Shown here: one piece after another, positions 42,370-51,624 of the stretch | Numbering within the stretch: position 1 is the first letter of the stretch | How the letters are laid out: each line of letters opens with the position of its first letter | Origin: Paenibacillus alba | Lineage (GTDB): Bacteria > Bacillota > Bacilli > Paenibacillales > NBRC-103111 | Length of the DNA stretch: 64,000 bases | Direction: 5' to 3' | Assembly (NCBI RefSeq): GCF_013204855.1 | Contig: NZ_JABMKZ010000017.1 | Location: forward strand, 91,661 to 155,660 | The notes under the pieces: generated by a model | The model's database searches: none | Told to the model about the DNA's origin: nothing | Seen by the model: only the letters and a program-made list of their open reading frames with translations | Program-made: the position numbers and the translations under genes

Positions 42370-44262
42370 ATGTTAAAATCCGTCAAGAATTTGATGAAAG
42401 CAGCAAGCTGCATTACGCTCGGCGCGCTACTTATTACTTCCATCGGTCTGCCGACACCTACCGCACACGCAGCAGTTCCCAGGCAAATGGAGAAATTGGA
42501 CCGCGGACTGGTTGCCGTCAAGGTTACTACTGGTGTCCTCGTTAGTTGGAGACTTCTGGGCACAGAAGCTTCGAGCACTTCCTTCAATTTATATCGCAAT
42601 GGTACGAAGCTCAACGCTACTCCGATTACGACCAGCACCAACTATCAAGATAACTCAGGCACAACAAGCTCAAGTTATACAGTTAGAGCCGTCGTAGGCG
42701 GCGTAGAGCAGACCGCATCAGCTGCAGTTACGCCATGGGCCAACAATTATTTGGACGTACCAATTCAAAAACCGGCTGGCGGCACTACGCCTGACAACGT
42801 GGCTTATACGTATAACGCGAATGACGCTAGTGTTGGCGACGTGGATGGCGATGGTCAGTATGAGATCATTTTGAAATGGGACCCCTCCAACTCCAAGGAC
42901 AACTCGCAGGACGGCTACACCGGTGAAGTGTTTGTCGATGCCTATAAGCTGGACGGAACACGGCTGTGGCGAATTAGTATGGGGAAAAATATTCGTGCCG
43001 GCGCCCATTATACGCAATTCCTGGTCTATGATTTGGATGGCGATGGGAAAGCCGAAATTGTGATGAAAACTGCAGACGGTACGAAGGACGGCACTGGTGT
43101 CGTGATCGGCAGCTCGACTGCGGATTACCGCAACTCGGTAGGCAGAGTGTTAACTGGACCGGAATTCTTGACGATTTTCCAAGGATCGACGGGTAAAGCA
43201 TTGGCTACAACAAGCTATGATCCGCCTCGCGGTACGGTCGGTGATTGGGGAGATACGTACGGCAACCGTGTAGACCGCTTTTTGGCGACAGTTGCCTATT
43301 TGGATGGAGAAAAACCGAGTATCGTCATGGCCCGTGGATATTATACACGTAGCGTACTAGTCGCGTACAATTGGCGCGGAGGAACTCTTTCCAAACTGTG
43401 GACATTTGACAGCAACACTTCTGGGAATTCAGCCTATGCCGGGCAAGGGAATCACAACATTACGGCCGCTGACGTTGATGGAGATGGCAAAGATGAGATT
43501 GTGTATGGTGCTATGACTATTAACGATAACGGCGCCAAGCTCTATAACACTGCATTAGGTCATGGTGACGCTATGCACGTAGGAGATTTGGATCCAAACA
43601 ACGCAGGGCTGGAAGTATTCAAGGTCATGGAGAACACAGGCGCTACATATGGTGCTGCCGTTTGGAATGCCGGAACAGGCTCCGTGCGTTGGGGAGTCAA
43701 TACAGGCGCTGATACAGGAAGAGGCATGTCCGCTGATATTGATCCGAGGTATGCCGGTGAAGAAGTGTGGGCCAGCAATGGCGTTGGCTTATACCAGATC
43801 AATGGTACCAAAATCAGCTCCACAGTCCCGTCTTCGATTAACTTTGGTATTTGGTGGGACGGGGATCTGTCTCGCGAGCTGCTTGATCATAACTGGGATG
43901 GAACGAATGGCGTCGGCAGAATTGATAAGTGGAATTACACGAGCCTGAATACCACAACGTTATTGACGGCAACAGGCACGTACTCCAACAACTCCACCAA
44001 AGGAAATCCAAGCTTGCAAGCGGATATCTTAGGTGATTGGCGTGAAGAAGTTATTTGGCGGAAGTCGGACAGCACGGCGTTACGCATCTATGCAACACCT
44101 TACGAAACGACAACGCGTCTATGGACATTAATGCACGATCCCTTGTACCGTTTGGACGTCGCTTGGCAAAATGTGGCTTACAACCAGCCGCCTCACACAA
44201 GCTACTTCCTCGGAACAGGTATGGCTGCACCAACACAGCCGAATATTTACGTTACACCCTAG
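42370..44262 (+). CDS. Rhamnogalacturonan lyase, polysaccharide lyase family 11 (YesW-like)
   Basis: 630 residues with a Sec signal peptide (SCITLGALLITSIGLPTPTA, cleavage after AHA). The mature part starts RQMEKLDRGLVAVKV, the start of PL11 enzymes. The eight-bladed propeller carries repeated calcium-binding loops DVDGDGQYE, DLDGDGKAE and DVDGDGKDE. These enzymes cleave the rhamnogalacturonan I backbone of pectin by beta-elimination outside the cell. B. subtilis YesW is about the same length. Strong AAGGAGG. No other yes genes are near; the AraC gene downstream, on the opposite strand, may regulate it. Confidence 0.93.
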   Translation: MLKSVKNLMKAASCITLGALLITSIGLPTPTAHAAVPRQMEKLDRGLVAVKVTTGVLVSWRLLGTEASSTSFNLYRNGTKLNATPITTSTNYQDNSGTTSSSYTVRAVVGGVEQTASAAVTPWANNYLDVPIQKPAGGTTPDNVAYTYNANDASVGDVDGDGQYEIILKWDPSNSKDNSQDGYTGEVFVDAYKLDGTRLWRISMGKNIRAGAHYTQFLVYDLDGDGKAEIVMKTADGTKDGTGVVIGSSTADYRNSVGRVLTGPEFLTIFQGSTGKALATTSYDPPRGTVGDWGDTYGNRVDRFLATVAYLDGEKPSIVMARGYYTRSVLVAYNWRGGTLSKLWTFDSNTSGNSAYAGQGNHNITAADVDGDGKDEIVYGAMTINDNGAKLYNTALGHGDAMHVGDLDPNNAGLEVFKVMENTGATYGAAVWNAGTGSVRWGVNTGADTGRGMSADIDPRYAGEEVWASNGVGLYQINGTKISSTVPSSINFGIWWDGDLSRELLDHNWDGTNGVGRIDKWNYTSLNTTTLLTATGTYSNNSTKGNPSLQADILGDWREEVIWRKSDSTALRIYATPYETTTRLWTLMHDPLYRLDVAWQNVAYNQPPHTSYFLGTGMAAPTQPNIYVTP

Positions 44263-44269
44263 CACAACT

Positions 44270-44313
44270 AAAAAAGGAAACGGTGAGCATATTATGCGCC
44301 GTTTCCTTTTTGT
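44270..44313 (+). terminator. Terminator of the PL11 lyase gene
   Basis: AAAGGAAACGG pairs with CCGTTTCCTTT, followed by TTT. Confidence 0.85.
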
Positions 44314-44327
44314 CTTCCAACATTTAT

Positions 44328-45173
44328 TTACTCATTACTGGTATGTAGAATGTGTTTTCTGAAAACAGCGGGGGACGTGCCATAGAAGGCAGCGAACTGT
44401 CGTGAGAAATAGAAGGGATGATTAAAACCGACTTCCTCGGCAATTTCTGCAACGGGTAATGATGTCGTTTCGATCAGCTTTCTGGCTTGGCGAAGTCGAA
44501 TCTTGTTCAGCATCTCCATAACGGATTCGCCAGTCTGTATCTTGAACAAATGGGCTAACCTGGAGGCTGAAAGGTTGACCATCGCAGCCAATTCAGCAAC
44601 GCTATACGGGTGACTGAAATGCTCTGATATCAGCTGTATTGTCTTCTCAACGCGAGGATCCATTGGAAATTGAGTCTCTAATACGCTTTTGGCTATTAAA
44701 AGCAAGATTTCTTCCAGGGCATGGACTGCTAATTTTTCCGAAAACAAATTCGTTTCTTCGTTATATTCGACCAAACGGCTGAACGCGCTGGTCAATCGGA
44801 GCCATTCCTTTTCATTATCAAAACGTGCCTTTCGTATGCCCTTTATCGCTTCCGGAAGCTGTAAAAGCGGCAGCCATTCTTCCTTTGGAACAAAATGACA
44901 CCAATAAAATTCCCATACGGTGTTCTCTGGCGTCCCATAAAAATGGGGGGTACCCGGCGTGACCAGCGTAACCTCATTTTCCAAGCATTCGCAGGTTTCT
45001 TTGCCGTTGTTGAAAAGACCGCTTCCTTTTAACGTGAGGGTCAGGTAAAAATCTTTCGTTCCTTTGGAACGTTTTACCCGATAATCAAAGGGTTGACGAT
45101 AGCGACCTGATACGAGCTTCCCGGGAATCGTCGTCTGGTTCTCCAAGGCAGAAAAACACATAAAATCAGACAT
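44328..45173 (-). CDS. AraC-family transcriptional regulator
   Basis: 281 residues from the ATG at 45173, chosen for GGAGG 10 bases upstream; an in-frame ATG at 45197 is weaker. An N-terminal cupin sensor (LENEVTLVTPGTPHFYGTPE) is followed by two HTHs: YSVAELAAMVNLSASRLAHL and LPVAEIAEEVGFNHPFYFSR. The sensor is of the sugar-binding AraC type. It is convergent with the PL11 lyase and may respond to pectin fragments. Inference from position only. Confidence 0.85.
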   Translation of the reverse strand: MSDFMCFSALENQTTIPGKLVSGRYRQPFDYRVKRSKGTKDFYLTLTLKGSGLFNNGKETCECLENEVTLVTPGTPHFYGTPENTVWEFYWCHFVPKEEWLPLLQLPEAIKGIRKARFDNEKEWLRLTSAFSRLVEYNEETNLFSEKLAVHALEEILLLIAKSVLETQFPMDPRVEKTIQLISEHFSHPYSVAELAAMVNLSASRLAHLFKIQTGESVMEMLNKIRLRQARKLIETTSLPVAEIAEEVGFNHPFYFSRQFAAFYGTSPAVFRKHILHTSNE

Positions 45174-45389
45174 GATATGGATGCCTCCATTTCTCATTTT
45201 GACCTATGCACACTTATGTTCCCATATCTATTAGTATACCTTACTTAAGCGAGCAAACGTATCGAAATTCATCGATGAGATCGTTGAATGACAAAAGGTC
45301 TGGCTGATAAAACACAAAAATGAGAATGAATCCGTGAGATATCGTCATGAAAATAATTATTACTTATCAAACAAGGTATTTCATTACAA

Positions 45390-45426
45390 ATACTACCTTG
45401 ACAGTCATAGTAGTATGTCGTATTAT
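45390..45426 (+). promoter_or_regulatory. Promoter and operator of the PadR operon
   Basis: TTGACA at 45398-45403, 17-base spacer, TATTAT at 45421-45426. ATACTAC at 45390-45396 and GTAGTAT at 45410-45416 form a perfect inverted repeat straddling the -35 box, a likely PadR binding site. Confidence 0.75.
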
Positions 45427-45446
45427 AAAAACACGGAGGTGATGAC

Positions 45447-45776
45447 ATGAGCGAGAACAAAATTACATCCGACCTGCTTCGCGGACATACCGATACGATG
45501 ATTTTACGGCTTTTATCCGAAGCTGATCGCTACGGGTACGAGATTGTCAAACTGATTGCCGAGCGCTCGGGCGGTGAGTATGAATTAAAGGAAGCCACGA
45601 TGTACTCCAGCGTCCGTCGGCTTGAGACAGATGGCGATATCGAGTGGTATTGGGGTGACGAATCACAGGGCGGACGGCGCAAGTATTTTAGAATTACCGA
45701 TAAAGGCAAAAGTGTTTACGCCCGCAACAAAAGCAATTGGGAGTATTCGAAGCGCGTGCTAGAAAATTTATTATAA
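45447..45776 (+). CDS. PadR-family transcriptional regulator
   Basis: 109 residues. LLRGHTDTMILRLLSEADRY then YGYEIVKLIAERSGGEYELK and ATMYSSVRRLETDG are the PadR winged helix. The C-terminus RRKYFRITDKGKSVY matches subfamily PadR-s2. It is the first gene of an operon with a pentapeptide-repeat protein and a two-gene ABC exporter, which it presumably represses until a toxic ligand binds. GGAGGTGATG gives strong initiation. Confidence 0.9.
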   Translation: MSENKITSDLLRGHTDTMILRLLSEADRYGYEIVKLIAERSGGEYELKEATMYSSVRRLETDGDIEWYWGDESQGGRRKYFRITDKGKSVYARNKSNWEYSKRVLENLL

Positions 45777-45791
45777 AGGAGATTTGATAGG

Positions 45792-46658
45792 ATGAATCAG
45801 AAATTGACGAACTATTTGAACGGCGTGTTTACGCCCTACGATGGGGTAAAAAGCGTCACCGAATTAAAGGCCGACCTGAACTCCGATTTACAGGAGCGAT
45901 ATCGTGAACTCAAAGCCGAGGGCAAAGATGATGAAACGGCGTTCAAGATGACTATTGAGAGCATCGGCGACATTGAGCAAACGATTCTGGAAGTCGCCAA
46001 CCTCTCCCGCTCCCTAGAACGGCAAGTAGTGACAAACTTTAGCGCAAGCAACTTGGCGAAAAGCGATTTTGCAGGCGTTAAGGCCCATAAAGGTCAATTT
46101 AATGCTAGCGCGTTACGCGGTGCCGACTTTGCAGGTGCCGACTTGACCGGAAGTTCGTTTAAGACCAGTGATTTACGTGAAGCCAATTTTGACGGCGCAA
46201 ATCTGACGGACTGTACCCTAACTGCAACTGACCTTACGAATGTAAGCTTCAATGAGTCGATCCTTGTACGCACCAACTTCAGTGTTTCGGGGATGGATGG
46301 AGCCAAATTCACAGGCGTAAAACTGACTGACGTCACACTAACTAAGATTGACCTTAGAAAAGTAATATTTGAAGGTTGTATCTTCCACGGCGTGAACTTC
46401 GAATATTCTGACCTGAGCGGGCTGTGTCTTGACGGGCAAACCTTTATCGGCGTCAAGTTTGACAAGTCGGCATTAAATGAAGTTTCGTTTAGAGGCGCTA
46501 CACTGAAGAATGTGTCTTTTCAGGCGTTCTTTTCGTTGACCAATAAGTACTACCGTGGCATCAAAACTATCTGCTTTGACGGCGCAGTCATGGATAAGTT
46601 GACCTATGCTTCGCTTAAAGGCATGGGCGCCGATTTGTCCAAGGTTACTGTCATTTAA
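45792..46658 (+). CDS. Pentapeptide-repeat protein with N-terminal HAAS/permease-prefix-like domain
   Basis: 288 residues. Residues 1-75 (KLTNYLNGVFTPYDGVKSVT, DETAFKMTIESIGDIEQTIL) resemble the cytoplasmic DUF1700/HAAS helical domain often encoded after PadR. From about 80 to the end there are pentapeptide repeats A(D/N)LxX such as ADFAGADLTGSSFKTSDL, forming a right-handed beta-helix. No membrane segment. The combination with PadR and a DrrAB-type exporter suggests self-protection: a DNA-mimic or shielding protein plus efflux. That role is inferred. Confidence 0.75.
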   Translation: MNQKLTNYLNGVFTPYDGVKSVTELKADLNSDLQERYRELKAEGKDDETAFKMTIESIGDIEQTILEVANLSRSLERQVVTNFSASNLAKSDFAGVKAHKGQFNASALRGADFAGADLTGSSFKTSDLREANFDGANLTDCTLTATDLTNVSFNESILVRTNFSVSGMDGAKFTGVKLTDVTLTKIDLRKVIFEGCIFHGVNFEYSDLSGLCLDGQTFIGVKFDKSALNEVSFRGATLKNVSFQAFFSLTNKYYRGIKTICFDGAVMDKLTYASLKGMGADLSKVTVI

Positions 46659-46676
46659 TTTAAGGGAGGGATTCCG

Positions 46677-47447
46677 ATGCAAAGCGTGCAAACCAAGCCC
46701 ATTCAAGTAAAAGGACTGGTAAAATCCTACAAACAGCATCAAGTCTTAAAGGGTGTGGATTTCGAGGTGGAAAAGGGCAGTATTTTCGCCCTGCTCGGCT
46801 CCAACGGGGCGGGCAAGACCACAGTTGTCAAAATCCTCACCACGCTGCTCAAACAAGACAGCGGAACCGCTACCGTAAACGGATTCGATGTTGCGGCAAA
46901 CCCCGAGAATGTGCGGCAGGCGATCAGTCTGACTGGGCAATTTGCCGCCGTGGACGAAATTTTGACCGGACGGGAAAACCTGATTATGATTGCCAAACTG
47001 CGATACCTCAAAAATCCGAGTCAGGTTGCGGACGACTTGCTTAAACGCTTCGGCTTGACAGACGCCGCCAACCGCAGGGCTTCTACTTATTCGGGTGGTA
47101 TGCGCCGCAGGCTCGACATCGCCTTGAGCCTTGTGGGAAAACCGCAGATCATTTTCCTCGACGAGCCGACCACTGGGCTTGACCCCGAGGCACGTATCGA
47201 GGTTTGGAAGATTGTCAAGGAGCTGGCGGGCGGTGGCACGACGGTACTCCTAACCACGCAGTATTTGGAGGAGGCTGAGCAGCTTGCCGACCGAATTGCG
47301 ATTCTGCATGAAGGTAAAATTATCGCCAACGGCACACTCTCAGATTTGAAAAAGCTGTTCCCATCCGCCAAGGTGGAGTATGTTGAAAAACAGCCGACAT
47401 TAGAGGAAATATTCCTCGCAATCGTCGGCAAAAAGGAGGGAAAGTAA
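46677..47447 (+). CDS. ABC exporter ATP-binding protein, DrrA type
   Basis: 256 residues. Walker A GSNGAGKTT, signature YSGGMRRRLDIALSL, Walker B IIFLDEPTTGLDP and switch His region TTQYLEEAEQLADRIAIL. The short C-terminal extension (EYVEKQPTLEEIFLAIVGKK) is of the DrrA drug-exporter branch. It energises the ABC-2 permease encoded directly downstream, whose start codon begins with no gap after this stop. Confidence 0.92.
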   Translation: MQSVQTKPIQVKGLVKSYKQHQVLKGVDFEVEKGSIFALLGSNGAGKTTVVKILTTLLKQDSGTATVNGFDVAANPENVRQAISLTGQFAAVDEILTGRENLIMIAKLRYLKNPSQVADDLLKRFGLTDAANRRASTYSGGMRRRLDIALSLVGKPQIIFLDEPTTGLDPEARIEVWKIVKELAGGGTTVLLTTQYLEEAEQLADRIAILHEGKIIANGTLSDLKKLFPSAKVEYVEKQPTLEEIFLAIVGKKEGK

Positions 47448-48215
47448 ATGGAGACGGTAAAGAAACATTTCTTCAGCGATCTAGGCGTTATGCTTGGGCG
47501 TTCCATGCGCCATATTTCCCGCAGTATGGACACCATCATCACGGTTACGATCATGCCTATCGCGATGATGCTGCTGTTCGTCTATGTGTTTGGCGGTGCA
47601 ATTCAAACAGGAACAGATAACTATGTGAATTACTTGTTGCCTGGTATACTGCTAATTGCTATTGCTAGCGGTATATCCTACACGGCTTTCCGCCTGTTTA
47701 CCGATGTGCAGCGGGGCATATTCGAGCGGTTTCACTCCATGCCGATTTCACGTTCCACCTTACTCTGGGGGCATGTGCTGACCTCGCTGGTATCCAACGC
47801 CATATCGGTTGTCGTCATCATTCTCATAGCGTTGATTATGGGCTTTCGTTCGTCGGCAGGGATACTGTCATGGCTTGCAGTAGCCGGCATCCTCGCTCTG
47901 TTTACGTTGGCATTAACTTGGGTCGCGGCGATTGCCGGACTGTCCGCCAAATCGGTGGATGGCGCGAGCGCCTTTTCCTACCCGATTATCTTCCTACCCT
48001 TTATTAGCTCGGCGTTTGTGCCGACCGAGTCGATGCCGTCGGTCGTTAGAGCCTTTGCCGAAAACCAGCCGGTGACCTCAATCGTGGAAGCCATTCGTGC
48101 GCTGCTGTCTGGTCAGCCAGTGGGCAATGATATATGGATCGCTCTTGCGTGGTGCATCGGGATTTTGATCGTAGCCTATTTCTTTGCAATGAGGGTGTAT
48201 AAAAAGCGGGTATAA
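47448..48215 (+). CDS. ABC-2 type permease, DrrB type
   Basis: 255 residues with six predicted helices. The ABC-2 motif region is YPIIFLPFISSAFVPTESMP followed by AFAENQPVTSIVEAIRAL, characteristic of DrrB/NodJ-like exporters. It starts immediately after the ATPase stop and ends the operon. The substrate may be an antibiotic or a lipid-linked compound. Confidence 0.9.
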   Translation: METVKKHFFSDLGVMLGRSMRHISRSMDTIITVTIMPIAMMLLFVYVFGGAIQTGTDNYVNYLLPGILLIAIASGISYTAFRLFTDVQRGIFERFHSMPISRSTLLWGHVLTSLVSNAISVVVIILIALIMGFRSSAGILSWLAVAGILALFTLALTWVAAIAGLSAKSVDGASAFSYPIIFLPFISSAFVPTESMPSVVRAFAENQPVTSIVEAIRALLSGQPVGNDIWIALAWCIGILIVAYFFAMRVYKKRV

Positions 48216-48247
48216 TCTATGATTCATCCACCACGTATAACTGCTTC

Positions 48248-48320
48248 TTTAGTTCAACGAAAAAGCAGCCGATCATTCTGATCGGCTGCCGCGGTGTTCC
48301 TATTGCTAACATAGGATGAA
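48248..48320. repeat. Array element E0 (hairpin type)
   Basis: TTTAGTTCAAC, then GCAGCCGATCA / TGATCGGCTGC around TTC, then a right arm with GTGTTCCTATTGCTAACATAGG-like sequence in which CTAT and ATAG pair. It resembles the elements listed below but is more divergent. It may also end the exporter transcript. Confidence 0.5.
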
Positions 48321-48376
48321 TTTCCATGTAAATACTTGGAAAGTCTTCTCGTTAGTGGAGACCTTGTATGGCACGC

Positions 48377-48946
48377 CTATTTCTCCAACTCATAGCGGGC
48401 CGCGATAATGCCCGACTTGAGCGTCCGGCTGGACAGCAGCTTGAGCCTGATTTTCTCACCGTCGCCGTGGAATGCCGATTTCCCGCCGCCCAAGATGACC
48501 GGACAAATCGTCAGCAGGAATTCGTCGATTAGGCCGAGCTCAAGCAACGTCTTCGCCGCCCCCGGACTGCCGAAGATAACGAGATTTTTGCCAGGCTGCT
48601 CCTTGAGCGCCTTGATTTCCTCCCCGATATTGTCCTTGATCAGTATCGTATTGTTCCATTCCACAGTGTCCATCGAGCCGGAAATGACGATCTTCTTAAC
48701 ATCCTGCAGCCATTTGGCATGCTCCATACCGTGCCTCGACGCATTCGGATTGTCCAGCACCGTGGGCCAGTAGCTCTCCATCATCCGATACGTCGTGCGT
48801 CCGTATACGGGAGAGCCAACTTCGGCTACGACCTCCTCGGCGTATTTCTCTAATTCCTCGTTGTACGGAATCCAATCTAGTCCTCCGTTCGAATCCGACG
48901 CATACCCGTCCAGCGACACATGCATGAACAATACGAGTTTTCTCAT
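48377..48946 (-). CDS. Dihydrofolate reductase-like (RibD C-terminal domain) protein
   Basis: 189 residues. MRKLVLFMHVSLDGYASDSN and later GSPVYGRTTYRMMESYWP, FGSPGAAKTLLELGLIDEFL and CPVILGGGKSAFHG are typical of the YyaP/YwjB RibD_C family. These proteins adopt the DHFR fold and may reduce an unknown pteridine-like substrate with NADPH; few have a known reaction. First minus-strand gene of the element-bounded region. Confidence 0.85.
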   Translation of the reverse strand: MRKLVLFMHVSLDGYASDSNGGLDWIPYNEELEKYAEEVVAEVGSPVYGRTTYRMMESYWPTVLDNPNASRHGMEHAKWLQDVKKIVISGSMDTVEWNNTILIKDNIGEEIKALKEQPGKNLVIFGSPGAAKTLLELGLIDEFLLTICPVILGGGKSAFHGDGEKIRLKLLSSRTLKSGIIAARYELEK

Positions 48947-49100
48947 GTTTGCTTCTCCTCCAATTTCAAATTTAGTTGTTCGATTTTTTGGCAGTAGGCC
49001 TGTGTTTCGTCCTGCTCTTACTGTTCACTATAAATCATTACGTTACGTAAGGGGCAAGTAAAAATCTGAATTTTCTTCGAAGACAACCATGTTGCGCAAG

Positions 49101-49188
49101 TCTGCCCGTTGCTTCAGCAAAATAGAGAGCGTCAAACTGCCCGGCAGCTGACGATCCCTATTTGAGTAACGTTCGCCGTTGTCTTAAT
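49101..49188. repeat. Array element E1 (full form)
   Basis: Left end TCTGCCCGTTGCTTCAGC; hairpin CGTCAaaCTGCC-c-GGCAGcTGACG; right arm TTGAGTAACGTTCGCCGTTGTCTTAA-like. The stop codon of the aldo/keto reductase gene (49184-49186) lies in the right arm. Confidence 0.55.
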
Positions 49189-50041
49189 CCTTTTTGTCGA
49201 TTGGGAAATTAATCTCGATCTGGTCAAGATCATCTTTTTGTAAATCCCAGCCTAAGGCATTTAGATTATCAACGATGTGTTCCTTGTTCGCGGCTTTAGG
49301 GATAGTAACTAATCCTTCCTGCCTTAACACCCAGTTTAAAGCCACTTGATACGCTGTCTTACCGTATTTGGCCCCTATTGATTCCAATACATGCCGTTCT
49401 TGTGATTCGACCTCAGGAAAACCTTTCATGCCAAATACATGAGGAGCATATCCAAATGGTGAGTACCCCATAATAGTTACCCCATTTTTCTTAGCAAAGG
49501 ACAAAAACTCAGTCTCTATGTGTCTATCGTTCAAATGGTATGCTACTTGATTACAAATCAATGGGACACTGCCTAAATGGTATTGAGCTTCTTGCATTAA
49601 ATCAGTGGAAAAGTTACTTACCCCTACATATTTAACTAAGCCCTTGTTCACTAATTCAACCATGGCCTCCATAGTTTCCGAAACATCGTATTGCTGACTT
49701 GGCCAATGCTGTAAATATAAATCAATGTGACTTGTCTTTAAACGTTCTAAACTTGCCTCTGCTGATCTTAGGACACCTTCGTACGAACAATTTTTTGCAG
49801 AAACTTTGGTTACAAGGAATACATTGTTTCTAACATCTTGGACTGCTTGACCAACAATTTTTTCTGCTCCTCCATTTCCATATTCTTCGGCAGTATCAAT
49901 CAGAGTAAGCCCGTTAGTAATTCCGAAACGCAATGCTTCTATTTCGTCTTTTTCCTTGTACTTATCTTCGCCAAATTTCCAAGTTCCTTGGCCAATAGCA
50001 GGAATGCTTACGCCCGTATTGCCTAGTTTACGATATAGCAT
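49184..50041 (-). CDS. Aldo/keto reductase
   Basis: 285 residues, a (beta/alpha)8 barrel oxidoreductase. The tetrad is visible: Asp and Tyr in LIDTAEEYGNG, Lys in FLVTKVSAKNCS, His in LYLQHWPS. NADPH-binding IPKAANKEHIVDNLNALGW at the C-terminal end. The substrate is unknown. GGAGG precedes ATG 50041. The gene ends inside element E1 and lies between E1 and E2. Confidence 0.9.
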   Translation of the reverse strand: MLYRKLGNTGVSIPAIGQGTWKFGEDKYKEKDEIEALRFGITNGLTLIDTAEEYGNGGAEKIVGQAVQDVRNNVFLVTKVSAKNCSYEGVLRSAEASLERLKTSHIDLYLQHWPSQQYDVSETMEAMVELVNKGLVKYVGVSNFSTDLMQEAQYHLGSVPLICNQVAYHLNDRHIETEFLSFAKKNGVTIMGYSPFGYAPHVFGMKGFPEVESQERHVLESIGAKYGKTAYQVALNWVLRQEGLVTIPKAANKEHIVDNLNALGWDLQKDDLDQIEINFPIDKKD

Positions 50042-50100
50042 GACAAGCCTCCTAAAGTTGATAAAAGTTCATCCATATTCTAACATTCTTTATTGAAGAA

Positions 50101-50190
50101 TCCTGCCCTTGAACACATCGAGGCCGCCGTTTCATTTTAGCGGCAGCCTCGTGTGTAGTGTATTTAACAAACGTGTCCCGTTAGTTGAAC
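50101..50190. repeat. Array element E2 (full form)
   Basis: TCCTGCCCTTGAA; strong hairpin ACAC-CGAGGC-GCCG / CGGC-GCCTCG-GTGT at 50113-50156; right arm TTTAACAAACGTGTCCCGTTAGTTGAA. The stop of the SDR gene (TAA, 50181-50183) is the CTAACG core itself. Confidence 0.6.
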
Positions 50191-50963
50191 CCACCCGTGG
50201 AATGTAATACTTGACCGGTAACCCACTCCGCATCATCAGTGGCTAAGAATCCAACCAGACGAGCTGCATCCTTAGGTAATCCTACTCTACCTGTTACAAA
50301 TTGCTTAGATAGTTGCTGTCGTAGGTCAGGAGTCATCCAGCCGGTATCTGTGGGGCCAGGATTTACCGCATTTACTGTGATTCCTTTTGAACCCACCTCT
50401 GCTGCAAAAGTGCGTGTGAAAGCATCAATTGCCCCTTTCGTCGTGGCATAAGAGATTTCACCAGCCATGGGGCCTAGTGATTGGCCAGATGTCATATTGA
50501 TAACTCGGCCACCTGCCGATTGCGTAAACCGTCTTGCGAATTCCACACTAAGTATAGTTACCGCCCTAACATTAATTGCGTAATGTGCATCCAGAGACTC
50601 TGGGGTAATCGTGTTTAAGTCATCGTTAACTGAATAACAAGCATTATTGACAAGAACCGATGGTTCTCCTAGCTTCTGCTCAACGTTATTTAATAACTCC
50701 ACAAAGCTTTCAGGTACAGAAAGATCAATCCTTAGGTGTTCGCAACGAACGCCCATGGATCGAATTTCGTCACATAGTTGCTTTTGCTCCTCGTTATTGC
50801 TCCCCCAGGGCATCTGTTGATCATAATTAACCCAATGTGTAAAAAATACATCTGCACCTAGATAGGCCAACTCTTTGCATACTGCAGCACCAATTCCTGC
50901 GCTACGACTTGCACCTGTTACTATTGCGATTCTACCTTTTAATCTACCGGGTGTAGTAGTCAT
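50181..50963 (-). CDS. Short-chain dehydrogenase/reductase
   Basis: 260 residues. IAIVTGASRSAGIGAAVC is the cofactor loop, LVNNACYS replaces the usual NNAG, and the catalytic pair is in ISYATTKGAIDAFTRT (Tyr, Lys). The C-terminal VTGQVLHSTGGFN resembles FabG-like enzymes that end in a GG motif. The insertion HWVNYDQQMPWGSNNEEQ after strand 2 is long, as in 3-oxoacyl reductase paralogues of antibiotic clusters. The substrate is unknown. The stop codon is inside element E2. Confidence 0.88.
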   Translation of the reverse strand: MTTTPGRLKGRIAIVTGASRSAGIGAAVCKELAYLGADVFFTHWVNYDQQMPWGSNNEEQKQLCDEIRSMGVRCEHLRIDLSVPESFVELLNNVEQKLGEPSVLVNNACYSVNDDLNTITPESLDAHYAINVRAVTILSVEFARRFTQSAGGRVINMTSGQSLGPMAGEISYATTKGAIDAFTRTFAAEVGSKGITVNAVNPGPTDTGWMTPDLRQQLSKQFVTGRVGLPKDAARLVGFLATDDAEWVTGQVLHSTGGFN

Positions 50964-51004
50964 AGGTCTTTTCTCTCCTATTAAGGTCCTTATTTTTTTG
51001 CCAA

Positions 51005-51038
51005 CAGTTCATTAAACTCTCGTTTCCGTTAGCTTAGT
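51005..51038. repeat. Array element E3 (right arm only)
   Basis: AGTTCATTAAACTCTCGTTTCC then GTTAGCTTAG: the right arm with the CTAACGG core on the minus strand; no central hairpin. Overlaps the stop of the kinase-like gene. Confidence 0.4.
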
Positions 51039-51561
51039 CCACTAACCTGTACTGTTTGTTGTTCATAATATCCTCAATAACTAGGTCGATGGCATCTACG
51101 CTGTTGTGACTTGTATCAAGCAGATGTTTGGTATCTAATCCTGATTCCTTGAATTCCTCGATTAAAATAAGACACCGCTCCCCCATTTGATGCTCTGGTT
51201 TTCTGAGTTGGTCTCTGCTTAAAAGGGTCTTAGGTTCAACCCACAATACCGTATAAACAACATTTACGGATAACTCCATCAGTCTATCTCTCAGCCAATA
51301 AGCTTCATCTGGGAAAGTGACGTAATCAACTACTACATCAATTCCATTGGAAACGAAATTTTGGGTTAAACTCAATATATTATTCCAAATAAGGGATAGC
51401 TCAAACTTACTTTCCCAAGGCTTCTGACTACCGTTAACATGCATATGACTCACGTAGTCCCCTGAAATGTAAGCACTATTTTTCAAGGTATGAACCAATG
51501 CTCTAGAAGTTGTTGACTTTCCAACTCCAGCTGGCCCCGACAATATGTAAACCGTTTGCAT
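51034..51561 (-). CDS. AAA/P-loop kinase-like protein
   Basis: 175 residues. Walker A GPAGVGKST, then ISGDYVSHMHVNGSQKPWES, VVVDYVTFPDEAYWLRDRL and YTVLWVEPKTLLSRDQLR. The layout is that of small nucleotide/antibiotic kinases such as chloramphenicol phosphotransferase-like proteins, with a lid Arg cluster. The substrate is unknown. GGAGAGG precedes ATG 51561. Typical small cassette-like gene between E3 and E4. Confidence 0.8.
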   Translation of the reverse strand: MQTVYILSGPAGVGKSTTSRALVHTLKNSAYISGDYVSHMHVNGSQKPWESKFELSLIWNNILSLTQNFVSNGIDVVVDYVTFPDEAYWLRDRLMELSVNVVYTVLWVEPKTLLSRDQLRKPEHQMGERCLILIEEFKESGLDTKHLLDTSHNSVDAIDLVIEDIMNNKQYRLVD

Positions 51562-51624
51562 TTTAAATTCCTCTCCTTGCCAAGTCCTTTTATTCCGTCA
51601 AGGATAACCTTACCATACCCCTTA

